Shown piece by piece: positions 1-12,900 of a stretch of 64,000 nucleotides of DNA (its first letter is position 1; the number at the start of each line of letters is the position of its first letter). A program made the position numbers and the translations under genes. This DNA is from Branchiostoma belcheri. Taxonomy: Eukaryota > Chordata > Leptocardii > Amphioxiformes > Branchiostomatidae. The stretch lies in NCBI RefSeq assembly GCF_001625305.1, contig NW_017802603.1, positions 383,449 through 447,448 of the forward strand, written 5' to 3'. The notes beneath the pieces were generated by a model. It was given only the letters and a program-made list of their open reading frames with translations. It made no database searches and was not told the origin of the DNA.

Positions 1-189
1 TTCATCCCAGAAGTCGGCGATAAGATGCTGCACAGATTGCAAAACGTCCAAAGTGATCTCAATATTCATTACTTTAAAGCGTCGAACAGTTAAGATACGA
101 CGTACTTGTAAATCGGCATCCTGCGCATATTCAGGGATATGCACATCACATACAGGAACATTGCATGTTTGCCCAGAGGTAATGTAAAT
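1..189 (-). CDS. Partial coding exon of an unrecognised gene
   Basis: Reading the minus strand, a pyrimidine-rich stretch ending in AG (190-200) precedes 63 open codons that run off the left edge. The other two minus-strand frames are closed by stops, so the frame is unambiguous if this is an exon. The translation starts IYITSGQTCNVPVCDV and later reads ITLDVLQSVQHLIADFWDE. It has ordinary amino-acid composition and does not look like low-complexity sequence. I do not recognise the family. The gene would lie mostly to the left, so it is divergent from the NSG-like gene. It could also be a chance open frame, since 189 bp is short. Confidence 0.4.
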   Translation of the reverse strand, partial: MYITSGQTCNVPVCDVHIPEYAQDADLQVRRILTVRRFKVMNIEITLDVLQSVQHLIADFWDE

Positions 190-3100
190 CTAAAGCAAAG
201 AAACAAATTTTATGTGACAAGAATAACTGTACAAACACATAAGTCGATTTCACTATACTATGATGCTTGAACAAAAATGGAACCGGCACACCACACGCCG
301 ATTAGAAGAAGAATATGTTTGTGCCATTATACTCTTTTTGTGAAGCTAGAGACGGCAGTCAGTTCGTTTTCAGTTCAAATATTGTATATACCTGATATAA
401 CTCAGGGTCCCTTGAATAGCTATGATATCAAACGATAGCTATAACTGAAAGAAATCTGTGACAACAATTTGACACTTTTTCACTCAACAGTCAATTTACT
501 GGAAAAAAACTCTGACTAGGTTTTGAAGTGGTGGATAGCTATTCAGTACCAGGAGCACTGCCTCATGCAAAAACTGCGGAAGTCGTGGCCTTTAACATAC
601 AGCGCGCTCTGATAAGGCGGTAATGTACTCTGTGGATTGATGGTGGGACTTCAGCAGAGTCACGGTATATCACGGTATATCCTAATATAGCTCTGAGGTT
701 GGAGTGTGTGTAGTAGATAAAGGTGGGCATCACTCGACGAGCGACATTTATTATAATATCACGGGAAAAGTTACGGCGTGGTCTTTGACTACATTTGAAC
801 ACGAAACACACGAACTGGCACGGCAAATAGCCGGGTATTCAGAACGTAACAAGCACGATTTACACTCCACACGGCAGTAAATAGAACCTCCCTTGGGGTG
901 CCTTTATCCTTGGTGTACATCGACCAAACGGAAAATAAGCCTGACATTTGTGAGAGCAACTGTGCCAAGTGGAGATCCCAGAACCTCACAAATGCGACCC
1001 CTTCATATCTATTGACGTCAATTGGTACACTTCCTGGGACATCTTGAGTCCTTCTTGAATTCCCAAAGGCCTTCTTGATATCCCTAACAGACACGCATCA
1101 CATATGGTACCAGATTGAATGGCGGCCCTATCGATGGCAGTAAAGCACGTCGTACAGTAAAACCACGATTTAAAGTTGTCTCCCTAATGTTCATCCATAG
1201 ATCTTCAAATAATAAAGAATTTCACCGTTATCAAGGATCCCACAGAAATGGCCAGTTGGCAGCGATAACGTTCACACGGTAACAAACGCGCTGGGAATCC
1301 GTTTACGGCGTCTTTATGTTAGTGAATTGATGAGGTGTACGGGACTGGATGGCAGGGCTATGTTCTAATGGGATAGCGGTGCGAACCATGCTAACCGGGC
1401 GGCAGTGTTCGCGCTGTTGTTGTGGTAATGTCACGGTACGGTGTCTGAATCCACAGTAAGTTATAACTTTTACACCAGAGAATCCCGGTGAGCTTTGTTC
1501 TCTCTAAGGGATACCGATGTCTTAATTGGGAATTTAAAGTTAGGTAAATTGATACAATTGGGAGTAACAAAATGACGCTTTGCCCTGGAAGTATTTGTTG
1601 TGATATGTTATTTTTATTAAATCCAATTGGCAGTTTAGTTTAATTCTTGTTGCCCTATCTTGTCGTTACGATTCAAGTCACTGCCTTTTCCATTAGTCAC
1701 TTATTCCGAGAACCTTCTCTAAATTTACACAATAAATTAATGCCCGATGGAACTTTTGTCCTTGAAATTTTCTTCAAACAGAAACTTTTAATTCAAATCA
1801 CTATGCCCACCGGGTAATAAGCAAATTTTACTCGCCCATCTATCTACATGCCCGTTCAGTACCGCTCAGCAATTAATCGTTGGAAGCTGACTGTCGTGTT
1901 TAATGCACGGCAGCGACTGAGAGAAGAAATAACGTATGCCGAGAGTTAATACGCACGGATGTACCAGAAAGGAGCGCCACTATCCCTTTAGGAGATCCAG
2001 AGCGTCGCTGTTTAAACAAGGCCTTTTGAACCACTCAACCGCCGCTTTTATCAATTGAAGAACGCAGCGATGGTAACCAAGTTTAGTTGCTGAGGATTAT
2101 CAAATTAGAGACGATTTTCTCAATACCCGAGCGTAGGGCTTTTCATTTTCTGTCGGTATGGATCGCTTGTTATCTGATTATGACGCAGTTCTCCGCGACA
2201 TGCAGCGGGATGTTTTGTTGGCCTATTGTTATTAAATGACGTACGTATTGGCAAAAAAATCATGCGATGTGCAAAATCAACGTCAATCCTGAATAACAAG
2301 TGGAAGGCGCCGTCCATGGTGATGAATATATTGTTGTTATTAAAGGAAGTTACAGTGATGCTCTTTCTGGACACCGGCAATGGCAGACGAAATTGTGCAT
2401 CAATGTGTACGGTAAGAAAGTCTTGCAAAATACTTCAAGTACCATTGTGACATGAAATCAAATATAAAAAGAACTCGTCGGGATAAACAAAAATTCAGAA
2501 TAACATGAGCTCCTTTGGAATCTTAATAGTCCTTGAGTTTTCATCAGTCTAACAGCCAATAAACCAGCCCACGCGTAACACCCCGGGAAGGCCAATAGGA
2601 CGTAGCCTCTGAAGAATTTGCGGTAATATTGACTATCCTTTTTGAGCAATCACGCTGTCGCTAGAAATGGCAAAATATCCCGCTGTGCCTCGGCTGCTTC
2701 AGCTATCTGAATAAAATGTTTTTTCCTACAAGCGTGAAACTAGATGCACTTCGAATTCCTATCACCGAGAGGTAGGCGGCATATCTCGGGAGATATCGCG
2801 AGATTATATGAAAATGTACCACGTTCTGTGAACTGAGACAAATCTGCTATTTTTATCAGGAAGTAATGGAAAAGACTACAACAGCGCACAATCTATACAC
2901 GCTAGGGAAAGCAGTATTTGCTGCTAGCCGCGGGCCGCTTTAGGCCCCATCTCAGCTTTGACTCTGCCTCACCAACACTGGTTAGTGAGATAGCAAAAGC
3001 TCTGCTATACATTACAACTTGACGTTTGGTTTTGAGGCTAATCTTGGAGTTCTGTACTTGTCGTTTCTACACGACGAGCAAGCAAAAACGGGCTTATTAT

Positions 3101-4100
3101 GTATTTCGTTTGATCGATTTGCGGTCTGTTGGTAGAGTTAACAAACTGATGCATTAGTGTTTTAAGTCTGGGTACTTCCATTGCACAGACAGCTAATTAT
3201 AAGATGTTTATCTTTGTGTGTCGTGGTCTATGGTGTGTGTTGGGTGGGGTGGGGGCGGTAATTACAACCCAACAGAACATCTGTGCTCATAGACATAGAC
3301 TACACGTCCTAACAGAGTTTCCTAACAAAACGATGTGAACCACAAAATGAACTTAAAATGGTCGATGGATCAAAATACTTCTGTATGCATGGAGAGGCTG
3401 TTAAGTGCACAATTTCATTGTACCGGGTAGACATTGACTGATCGGTGATAGGAAAATGATAGCAAACCGGCAAAATACCCTGACCTCAATATCGAACAAG
3501 CACAAATGACCTAACTAGAACCTTGGTCACGCCAGCCGGGCGGGCTGGGCGCAGTGGTGGTCACGAGAACGCCGACATCGTACCGACCAGCCGGAATTAC
3601 CCGTGCAGGATTGACAGGCGGATTATTCCGATCCGAGAGGTTGGCTGGAGGGTGGCGGCGGGGTCTACTCGGGTAGTTTTTTTCCAATCTAACCTGGAAC
3701 AGCCGACAGTCCAATAACTCCAATAACTCCGTGACATTTGTGTCTGTCAATTTGTGAGCTGATGTAATGGGTCGGGTGATCATGTAAGGCAGTGAGGCTA
3801 TGAAACTTCCATTTTACAGACAACGCTTGTCATTCATGTTGTTTTACCCGTTAGAAAAATGACCTTCCAGAGTTTACTTAAATGATTGAATTGGCTCCAA
3901 TGGTCTCTGTGATAGATGGGTTAATCCATACAATTAGAAAGACGCGCCTGCGGTATTTATCAGACTAAAAATAATCACACAAAAAGTTGATAAAATTGAT
4001 CCTAGCTATATGACTGTCGTCTATCTTTCCTAAAAATAGTATTCTGGTTGATACGTAAACAAGGTGACACATTGTCAATGGATATTCATGGCCAGTCTGA
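190..4100. other. Intergenic or intronic region without recognisable genes
   Basis: I see no coding exon with a family match in this stretch. Short open frames here lack splice context and protein-like composition. It contains a palindromic CRE/ATF-like site (1011-1022) and a short tandem CACGGTATAT (661-680). Part of it is probably the intron upstream of the exon at 1-189, and part is the upstream flank of the NSG-like gene. Confidence 0.5.
1011..1022. promoter_or_regulatory. Palindromic CRE-like site
   Basis: ATTGACGTCAAT is a perfect 12-bp palindrome centred on the bZIP core TGACGTCA. Such sites bind CREB/ATF-type factors in animals. Single motifs occur by chance, so function is only a suggestion. 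Confidence 0.25.
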
Positions 4101-4423
4101 TATTCATAAGGTTCTCGCGGACGAGCTTGTACGGAGACAGTGATTTATCGGCCCCTGGAGCGGCCAGCCCCAACTCGGTAGGCCGAGCAGTAATGACTAA
4201 TAACGCGCGTCATCAGCCCAACGATTACTCCCCTCCCTTGCACGGCAGCAGCAGCGGCCGCCGCACTTCTCCAGTCCGTACTCAGCCGAGCGCCCGCCAG
4301 TAACTCAGCATCATCCGTGCTTCCTTCGGCATTCCCGGATTTTCTTCCTGCCTTGCTTCATCCGCGGGCCGTTAAATAATTGAAAGCGCTGATCCGGACT
4401 GGCAGGGCTGTTTGTGGGACCAG
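4100..4423 (+). promoter_or_regulatory. CpG-rich block with probable noncoding first exon of the NSG-like gene
   Basis: This stretch is clearly richer in CpG and GC (for example GCAGCAGCGGCCGCCGC near 4246-4263) than its surroundings. It ends in a strong splice donor, CCAG|GTGAGT, at 4423/4424. The next good acceptor followed by coding sequence is at 6911, where the NSG-like open frame starts 21 bases into the exon. I infer a transcription start within this block and a noncoding exon 1 ending at 4423. The start point itself cannot be placed from sequence. Confidence 0.45.
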
Positions 4424-6678
4424 GTGAGTGCGGGGATTAGCTCTGCGGGACAGGCTGGTGACACGGCAGTAATGCGGGGGGACTTAGTCCTCACCAGGAC
4501 CTGCAGAGCTGGAAAATCTCAGCCAGCAGCGGAAAATAGATTTTGGCTCTGGCTTTTGGCTTACCATCGATTTTAAAGGCCTTGGGTTTGTACATCCGCC
4601 CAGTTTGTGATCCTGCTTGTCTTTGCGCGGAAGGCGTGAGGTAGCTAAAGGTGCGATGTAATTTCAAAAACACATCAATCTGCTGCAAAATTTGCATCTA
4701 AATTGACATCTCCTTGTTGCTCGTGTCAAGTCTCTCGGTAGTAGCCACCATTACCCTGTCCCATCATCAACAACAGCAGATACAGGCGGCTCCTAGGGAA
4801 AACTAATTGGTCAAAGATTCATCAAAATGCTGACTTGATGAATTAGCATGTTGTGGTGTGACACGCCGATGACTTTGCTCTGCACATCCATATCTGATAA
4901 CAACCTAGCGGTCTGAAGTGATGTATAACTTATCAGCGCTTCTGGTTTTAATCTCGTCCTCCCAACTGCTAGAATTTTCCACGGAAAATGAGCACGTCTG
5001 ATAGATCGTTTTTATTTAATTGTATATAGCAAAGTACACTGAAGGCTACTCGAGTTGTAGTAGCAGTTGTAGCGTGGCATAATTTTCAGTCATCAGGCTA
5101 TTAGAGCGAGCTTGGCTGCACAGTTGCGTGTACTGAATGTGAGAATGGTGGTTACTAGCTAGACATTCTGCCTTTTTTTAGCGCATTCGCTGAAAATATA
5201 GTGCCGTTGGATGATTCCAGTATTCACTCGAGTTTTGTTTATGTCCCGCACATATCAGTTGATGTTGAGAATGTTCCAAGTGCAGGCCTGTGATAGTCTG
5301 CTCAGAGAACCTTGTAATTCCTAAATGAGGTTCTGTATGGTACGATAACTGCCAAAATCACAGTGATACGTAATCTAGCTCCGGTTACATTTTGTACATT
5401 TTTCTGAAGAAAGGGTTATAAAATATATGATAATCTGAATTGTAGGTTGCAAAAGCAGTGCTGCCATCAGCCAGAAAAGGATGATAACGTCCTGTTCAGA
5501 ATGATAATTTCCGTGACTAACATACAGAAATGGCGCACCACGCCATCTCCCTGTATCCTTGTTGAGCACCATTTCACGACCCACTCACATGCCCTCCATG
5601 TGTCTCTCTGTCGGTACATGTATACGTGGGAAAACATTACGACTGTAACATGCCGTACTTCACCTCTTTAGCGCTGCCCCAAAACCTCTCGCAGAGAGCG
5701 TAATGAAAGCGTTTTAATTCATTTACAGCATTAGGGGTTCGTTGGGCTGCCGTGATAGACAAGCGTTGCGCCGTGTTTGGCACTGCGAGCATCCTTGGCG
5801 AATCACGGTTCCACTCTCCTCCCCGCGTCTGAGGTTTCATGCAGTTTCTCTCCTCTAGATCAAGGCCGTCACTTTTTCATTATCGTCAGTTCACCTTACT
5901 TCAATTAGTACTTGATTCTCATTACAAGAATATAAAAAATCCCATGCTCTCTGGTTAAGATATTCCTAAGACGTGTATGTATATGTTATAGAGGGAACAG
6001 TTTAAAAGGGAACCGACGGGAGATCTACTACATGTACGCTGAAATAACCGGCAGGTAGCGTCGGTTTTGGGTCGGTTTTGGGAACTACTTAATGGAATGT
6101 GCAGACACCATCTAACAATGACGTTAATACAAAGAGAGGGTTTGCATATAAAGTTCTGTAATTACAGGACAGGGAGTACATAAAACTGTTACGACCGAAG
6201 AGCGCTGTCGAGGACGCATCAAATGCGCACGTCAGATGGTGCGATGAGCATCAGGAAACACCGCCTTCAACACTCACATGCACTATTTCAGCTACATGAA
6301 TAAGCACATGCGTCAGCTCAGTAAAAGACGACTTCTTTATACTATATTTACAAGGACATCAAAGAAAGTTTTGGGGACTTTAAATTAAAGCAAAGTACAC
6401 GCGCTGTTTCTTCTAGCGAGTGACTCATGACTCATAACTTTGATATTTTGTTAGGGAGGAAACGTGATCAGGCATTTCTGTACATGTTACTCCCGTTATT
6501 AACGTTGTCATGAGAACATCTGTAATACTGATTGATATATAACACTGGTAGTAAATCATTCTATAAACGTACTAAAACATTCATGTCTGCAAATTATTTC
6601 TTTTTTTTTGGTTCATCGATTTTGCCCTTCAATTTCCCCGCCATGGTTGCTATGAATACATCCATTCCATCGCCTCGG

Positions 6679-6848
6679 CTAAAGTGAATTATAATGTTCA
6701 AATGGCGAAGAAATGTATGTATAAATAATATTTTGCCCTGGACAACTTTGACATTTGTTATACTGTTTTGTTTGATTTTATGAATGCCTGGGCTAAGGGA
6801 AGCTAATTAAATTATAATGTTCAAATGACGAAGAAATTTATGTCTATA
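6679..6848. repeat. Direct repeat of about 45 bp
   Basis: Two copies of a sequence containing ATTATAATGTTCAAATG then ACGAAGAAA or GCGAAGAAA lie at about 6679-6724 and 6802-6848. They differ at a few bases. The second copy ends about 65 bp upstream of the acceptor of the first NSG coding exon. Origin unknown; a local duplication is the simplest explanation. Confidence 0.6.
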
Positions 6849-6932
6849 ACTGAAATTCACCAAATTACCAGGGACAGTTGCTCTTTGATATTAAAATGTG
6901 TTTTTTTTTCAGGACGCAGAAGTATCACCGTG

Positions 6933-9900
6933 ATGGTCCGCCTGCACGGCCGAGCCCCGACCAAGCGGGACCGCGAGGCGGAGAAGCCCCTCCTGCCGCT
7001 GGCTATCGGGGAGCTGAAGGACGAGCCTACGGGCAGGGTGACGCTCCAGCCCGACCACGACTTCGCCCACTCTGATACCCGTGAGAAGGCCCGGAAGATC
7101 CCGGGTATCAAAGTGCTGGACAGCGGCAAGGATAACTCCTGCAGGTTAAAGGTCAGCAACATGACTATGAACTTCACTTGGACAACTGCACCAAATTACA
7201 TGGCACCAAATTATCATAGTGTAGATGTTGAGTCAGGTAAAGTAGATAGTCATAGGGGCTTTGTTGAAACTATTGGAGCTAAAGAAATGCTATTTCAGGA
7301 TATTTTGTTACTGCATAGAAATTCTCCCTAACCTTCAGTGGCATTTGACATTACCGTAGACAAATGACATTGTATTATGATCTTCAGTAATATATTACAA
7401 CTCAAAGCCTTCTTTATTACTGTCTCGGTAATGACCTTAAAAGCTAAGTACAAGTCGACGATAATACATGATTCATATATGGGAGAACGTCGTGATTTCC
7501 CACAACGCTAAGCCCTGCTGACGTCACGAGGACGAACGACGTCGTTCATTCCTGAGTAATGTCATTCTCGTTCCCAGTGGTGCAGGGTGGAATATCGACC
7601 TTCCCTTTGCAAATCACATCATTCCGTTTGTCCTCTGTACAAGTTTGTCGCAGAGGTGATTTTTTGCAGACATTCAGTCTTTCAGTCAGCATAATTCAGC
7701 CCCATGCGTCAGATTAAACCGCACAAGCTCAAGGTCACATATCTGCTGGAGATGCTTTGGTTTTTTGACAAAATTCCTTACAGATGTGAGGTGCGTTCAT
7801 GCAGTGATAACCCGAATTGACTAAAATGAATAGGAATGCCACCGTGACAAATTAGGTCCTCAGTGAGTTAGATCTGTATCAAAAGCCATGAAAATTTGAC
7901 CGTATTACTGTGATACATGCAGAATCTTATGTGGCTTTGTTGTAAGTTTGACAAATCGTGAGAGGATTTTGGATGTTCAATGAACTTATTCAATTTAAGA
8001 ATTAAGGTATTTTCCACGGGTGTCGTTGTCAGGTAGCATGGGATCTGACTGTGAAATATGTGAGAGTTAATGGCAAACAGGTAAGTGTTATTGAGGTCCG
8101 TACTTCATCTGTGAAGAGCCGCGGGTTGGATTACTGGAATGTGACACAGGGGACATGTGACGCGACCACTTCCAGGAAACTAGACAGACCGACTGTTATA
8201 GAGAGATAAATAGGCAAGCCTAATATCAACGATAGTCATAACAAAAGGCCATTTGAAGTAGTTTCTTTCAGGTGGAAAATAAGTAGATTATGACCATGGC
8301 ACATTTTTTTGTATGAGAATGTATCTTATCATGCGAATACTGAGCAAATGGCCATGACCAATGGCCGGAAAATCGCAAATCGTTTGGTGAGCCAAATTTT
8401 CGCCTTTCTGTCTACATCCTGCCCCACATTCTTTGTAGTTCTTATCCGGTCGGAAACATCCAGGCCGACTCTGATTATGCTAAATGATTAGGCCAAGGCA
8501 ATCTCTGACATTGGTGACAAATGTTGGAAGTCAAACAACCGATTTGACCTAGTTGAGAATGGACGTTAATTACGAGGTCGGCCCCGGTCTCATATATCTT
8601 TTCCAGGGCTACATTCCATCAGTAGTTCCGGTCCGCCTCTACTGACGCCCAGTCCGCTAGACCGAGTCAAATTAATCCAACCCACCATATAATCTGCCGG
8701 AAACTCAAGCAAAGAAAATCCGCGAGGTGTTCACGCAATAAAGCCTCTGGACCGGCGAGCTTTTGTTTTAATCTGGGATTTTACGACCGGTTACGACTGG
8801 AATGTGTTTTGCGCCTGCCCTTTTGACCACAGGCCTGCTGACAGGTTTACGACACGTCCCGACACATGATCAATGGTGGTTTATCCAAATACCCCTGTTT
8901 ATATGCAAATTCTCGTCCATCTGCTTCCAACCCATGTTTTTGGGCGGATTTTTTTGCGACGATCGATATTTCATATAATGGTGGAAAGGCTCGGTCTATG
9001 CGGGGTGCTGACACGCCTTATCAAGAGATTGAAGAAATAACATAAACCACAAATTTCCTTTCTTTGTCTGTCTACTTTTGATACGACACCTTCTTCAATT
9101 TAAACTGCTGGACACTTTTTGTTTTTACATGTCTAGTACAATGGTAAGACGAATTGTAAATAATGGTACGTACATGGCCTAAACAGCTTTCTGAAAATTA
9201 GATACTGCTTTACAAGAAGTTTGTGTTTGAATATTTTGTTCAATATGACTTTATGATATTCAGATTATGTACAGTACAGTCCAAACAAAGCTTCCTATGT
9301 AGTCTCATAGTAGTCACATAGGGAAACGTCACTCTCTCCGTCCAAATATTAACAACCGAGCTTTGTTACTCGGGTGGAATATTAGATTAGACTGTTATGA
9401 TGGGCACTAAATTAGCCCTTATATGGTTAAGTCATGTTGAGATGAATACTAGTATGTCCACGCGTTTAGATTTTGCGTCCGATTTTCCTCCCCGCGGATA
9501 TTTTGGTATCGCCCCCTTACCCGCTACATGTATATAAATGCTACCGCCTATCGCCAATCTCAGAATCGACACTAATATAACCCACCAGAAATTCAGGTTT
9601 CATCAAACGTGATTTGTCACATGGCTGACAGTCAGAAAAGTACGGTCATCTCCATCAAACGCGTCGGCTGTCATCCGCGGGGAGCGTCCGTAATAACAAA
9701 CTCTACCTCATGTCAGTCTGACAAAATATATTCGTTTAGAATATCTCGTGCCGTTTTTTCGGACGGAATAAACATCAGCAATGAGTGTTGTTTATCATCA
9801 TATTCTTCCATGGACATGGTGTGGTTAAAATGAAATTAATCGTGCACATTAATTAGAACCTAATCAACATTGCACTTCAGTGTATACATAATGACGAGGG

Positions 9901-12900
9901 ACAGACTACGTTGGGTGGTGGAAATTTGCGAAGCTGCTTATGTATTTGTCGTCGCTTTCAAATATTTTCCACAATTTTGTTCAGCTCCTTCCAAAACATA
10001 CCCCGTGATCTGTCCTTTTTTAAACTAGTTAGTATAGGACATGATTGTGGAAGACAGGGACAAGCGGAGGAGAATTAACCAGAGGATCTGAACTGACAAG
10101 AATATCTGGTCCAAGTCTGGTATCACGGGGAATCAATCGCGCTTGTTCAGACCAGTTTCTTCGGATCTGTTTCTTCCATGTTGAGTCTCAAAGGAAGATG
10201 AAATATTCACCAGTTTTAGTGGGCCTAAAGTCTCACACAGTCAGCAGCTGTAGATGGGAAGAACCTGTGATCGTCTGCGTATGACGTCATAAGGGCGTCT
10301 CACAGATGCCGAAACCGGCTGGCGCCACTCTGGCGCGGAGTGATTTCCTTCAGCTCCTTTATCTTGTTCCTCGCAAAAATACGGCGGGGAAATAGTCTTA
10401 ACTTACGAGGAGATTGACTACCTTTGAAACATGTGAAGGTCCTGGGAGTATCATTGACATTTCTACAGAAAATCCAAAGGGTGAACCGGTTGGATGTTAC
10501 AACCAGCGATGTTCACACCTGTGATCGGAAGTGCATCGGTGAACCCCGCCATTAGGCGAAGTGCTTGGAGAAAAGCTTGTGGACTGCGCGGCAGAAATTA
10601 CAGTGGTTCAGATCCGATCCCCTGACGAACGTAACGCTGAAGGTGACCTCTTCACCCGCCGGATTTACAGGCACATTAGCTTATCAGCTAATTCTGGCGA
10701 GCTTTCACAAACACGGAAGATCCGAATCACCTGACACAAAATGAAAGTCCTAGGATTACAAAGACGTACTATCTGTGAGTTTTATACACGAAATCTTAAA
10801 AAACGCTGACGAACAACCATGAATGACATGGTGATGATAGAACCAGAACTTCACACAATTTCATTATGTTTCGTATGTTCAGCTCTACATATGCTCTATA
10901 TGCTATCAACGCGGAGAAACTGAACCTCCATGTTTCATATTTGGATAGTATTGACACGTTATCCTTTCTAAAAATAAATTGTTTTCGTCATTAACATTAA
11001 AAAAAACTTCCCCACGTGCTTATACTCTGATCGTCTTCCGCTCAACTAATAACGGTATTAACCATCGTGCCCAACTAATCTGTGCCAATCACCCCCTTGG
11101 AAATGTTATTACATGGGGTTACATGAAGTGTTGCAGCGTTCAATTAGATAACAGTGTAATAACTCTAGCTTAAAACTACAGCCCCTGCTTTACTGACTAT
11201 CACAGACAATTAATGGGATTGGGTCATGTCGTCCGGTCAATGATGTGTGACAGAGGCTCCTATCAAAAGAATATCATAAAGGCTTCCTTCTTGATAGCAA
11301 ATGGCGAGGCTATTTCATGAGTGCCTCAAGAAATAAAACACTCCCTGCAGTTGATAGCACCCTGGAAGATACTGTGGAGAGTGATAAATTTGAGTAGTGG
11401 AGAGGCTGCAAATGTATTGTTGTGTTTGACAAAAATATAAAAAAAAGTTTAAGCCGCAATTCAATCTTTTCTTGTAATTGGCGTACTAACTAATAAATGA
11501 TACCAACTTGTGTGTATCAAAGATGTAATACTGTAATCGTGGTGTGCAATCTACGTTTTCTAATCTTTGTGATACCATACGCAGCAGGAAAGTAACCTTC
11601 TGATAATGTCACACATTTCAATTACCTTGTGCAAGAAGCAACTCTACGTCAGCAGGATAGCTGAACTGTGTTAATTCCCACTCTATATGTGGCCATGGAT
11701 TGTGACGACACCAACATCTCGATTACTGCCGACAGGATTAAAACAACACACAGTTTCCCCACCTCTGGGACTCAGGCTTTATTGTATGTATGATTACAAC
11801 GCGTACGGTTATTGCAACATAATATGATTTTAATCCGTACGGAATCATAAATTGACTCTGATGTGTCTCGATTGTGTAATGATGTCATATATTCCATGAT
11901 GTGCTGTAGGTAAAGTTACAGTGTATGAGATTACCGGGGACATTTTGGCCATAAAACCCGAATCTAAATCTAGTTATATCACTGTAGCCGCCCGCCGCGG
12001 GTTTCCGTGCCATTTTACCTTTAATAACGTTGATATTTGATATTTCGGTTAGCTATCCCGTTAATGTCAGAGCTGATAGCGCCCCTCCTCCAATGGCATT
12101 TGCTCTGGGCTAATAGCGGCCGATGTTCCCTGCTATACCGTGCACCTCATTTGACATAGCGAGGCATAAAGGGCTCTAATCGTGATGGGGCTTTAATGAC
12201 AGGGCGCTCTCCAGAGGGTAGGTGCCAGGCGTGTGACTTTGTTGCAGATCACGGCCCTGGTGGAGCCAGACATGCGAACGTGCCAGAATAGTCGTAAGGC
12301 ACACAGTAACAAATGATTTTCTAATTTCTTCTAAATGCATCGCTCATATTGTATGCGAAGTGATGGGTTGGTGTATCACCACCTCCTTGCTTTCCTAAAA
12401 CTTTGGCAAACAGTCTGACTGAGTCTCGTGCTTATAGCGTGTAACATTTAATTGACACAGGAATTCCGGAAAGCTTCGGCTTGTTCATCATACGCACAGG
12501 GGGATTAACCAGGGCTTAAAGCCGTGCACTACTCGTGACCCTTTTGCGTCAATGGGTTTTAACGCAGAAGTCCAACTCACTATCCATCAAGGACGTTTTC
12601 TTGTCCTTAGATGTTTCTCGTAGGAAGTGTAAATTAGGGCTGTTATATATGATCCTGACTGTTGTTTGTGTCGTACGTAATATGCGTCACATTAAGTTAG
12701 GAGAGAACATTTGTGACGGTGGATAGACTCATAAAACAATAATTAGACTAACAGAGAGTAGAATCTGAAATAAATGTGTCAGATGTAGCTACAACATAGG
12801 TCTCTGGTGTAGTATTTTAAACCACTGAGTGCTTTTAGAGACGAATTTCTCAATTAAAACATAAACAATGGTAGCAATGAGCAGAAAAAAATGCGTTAAC

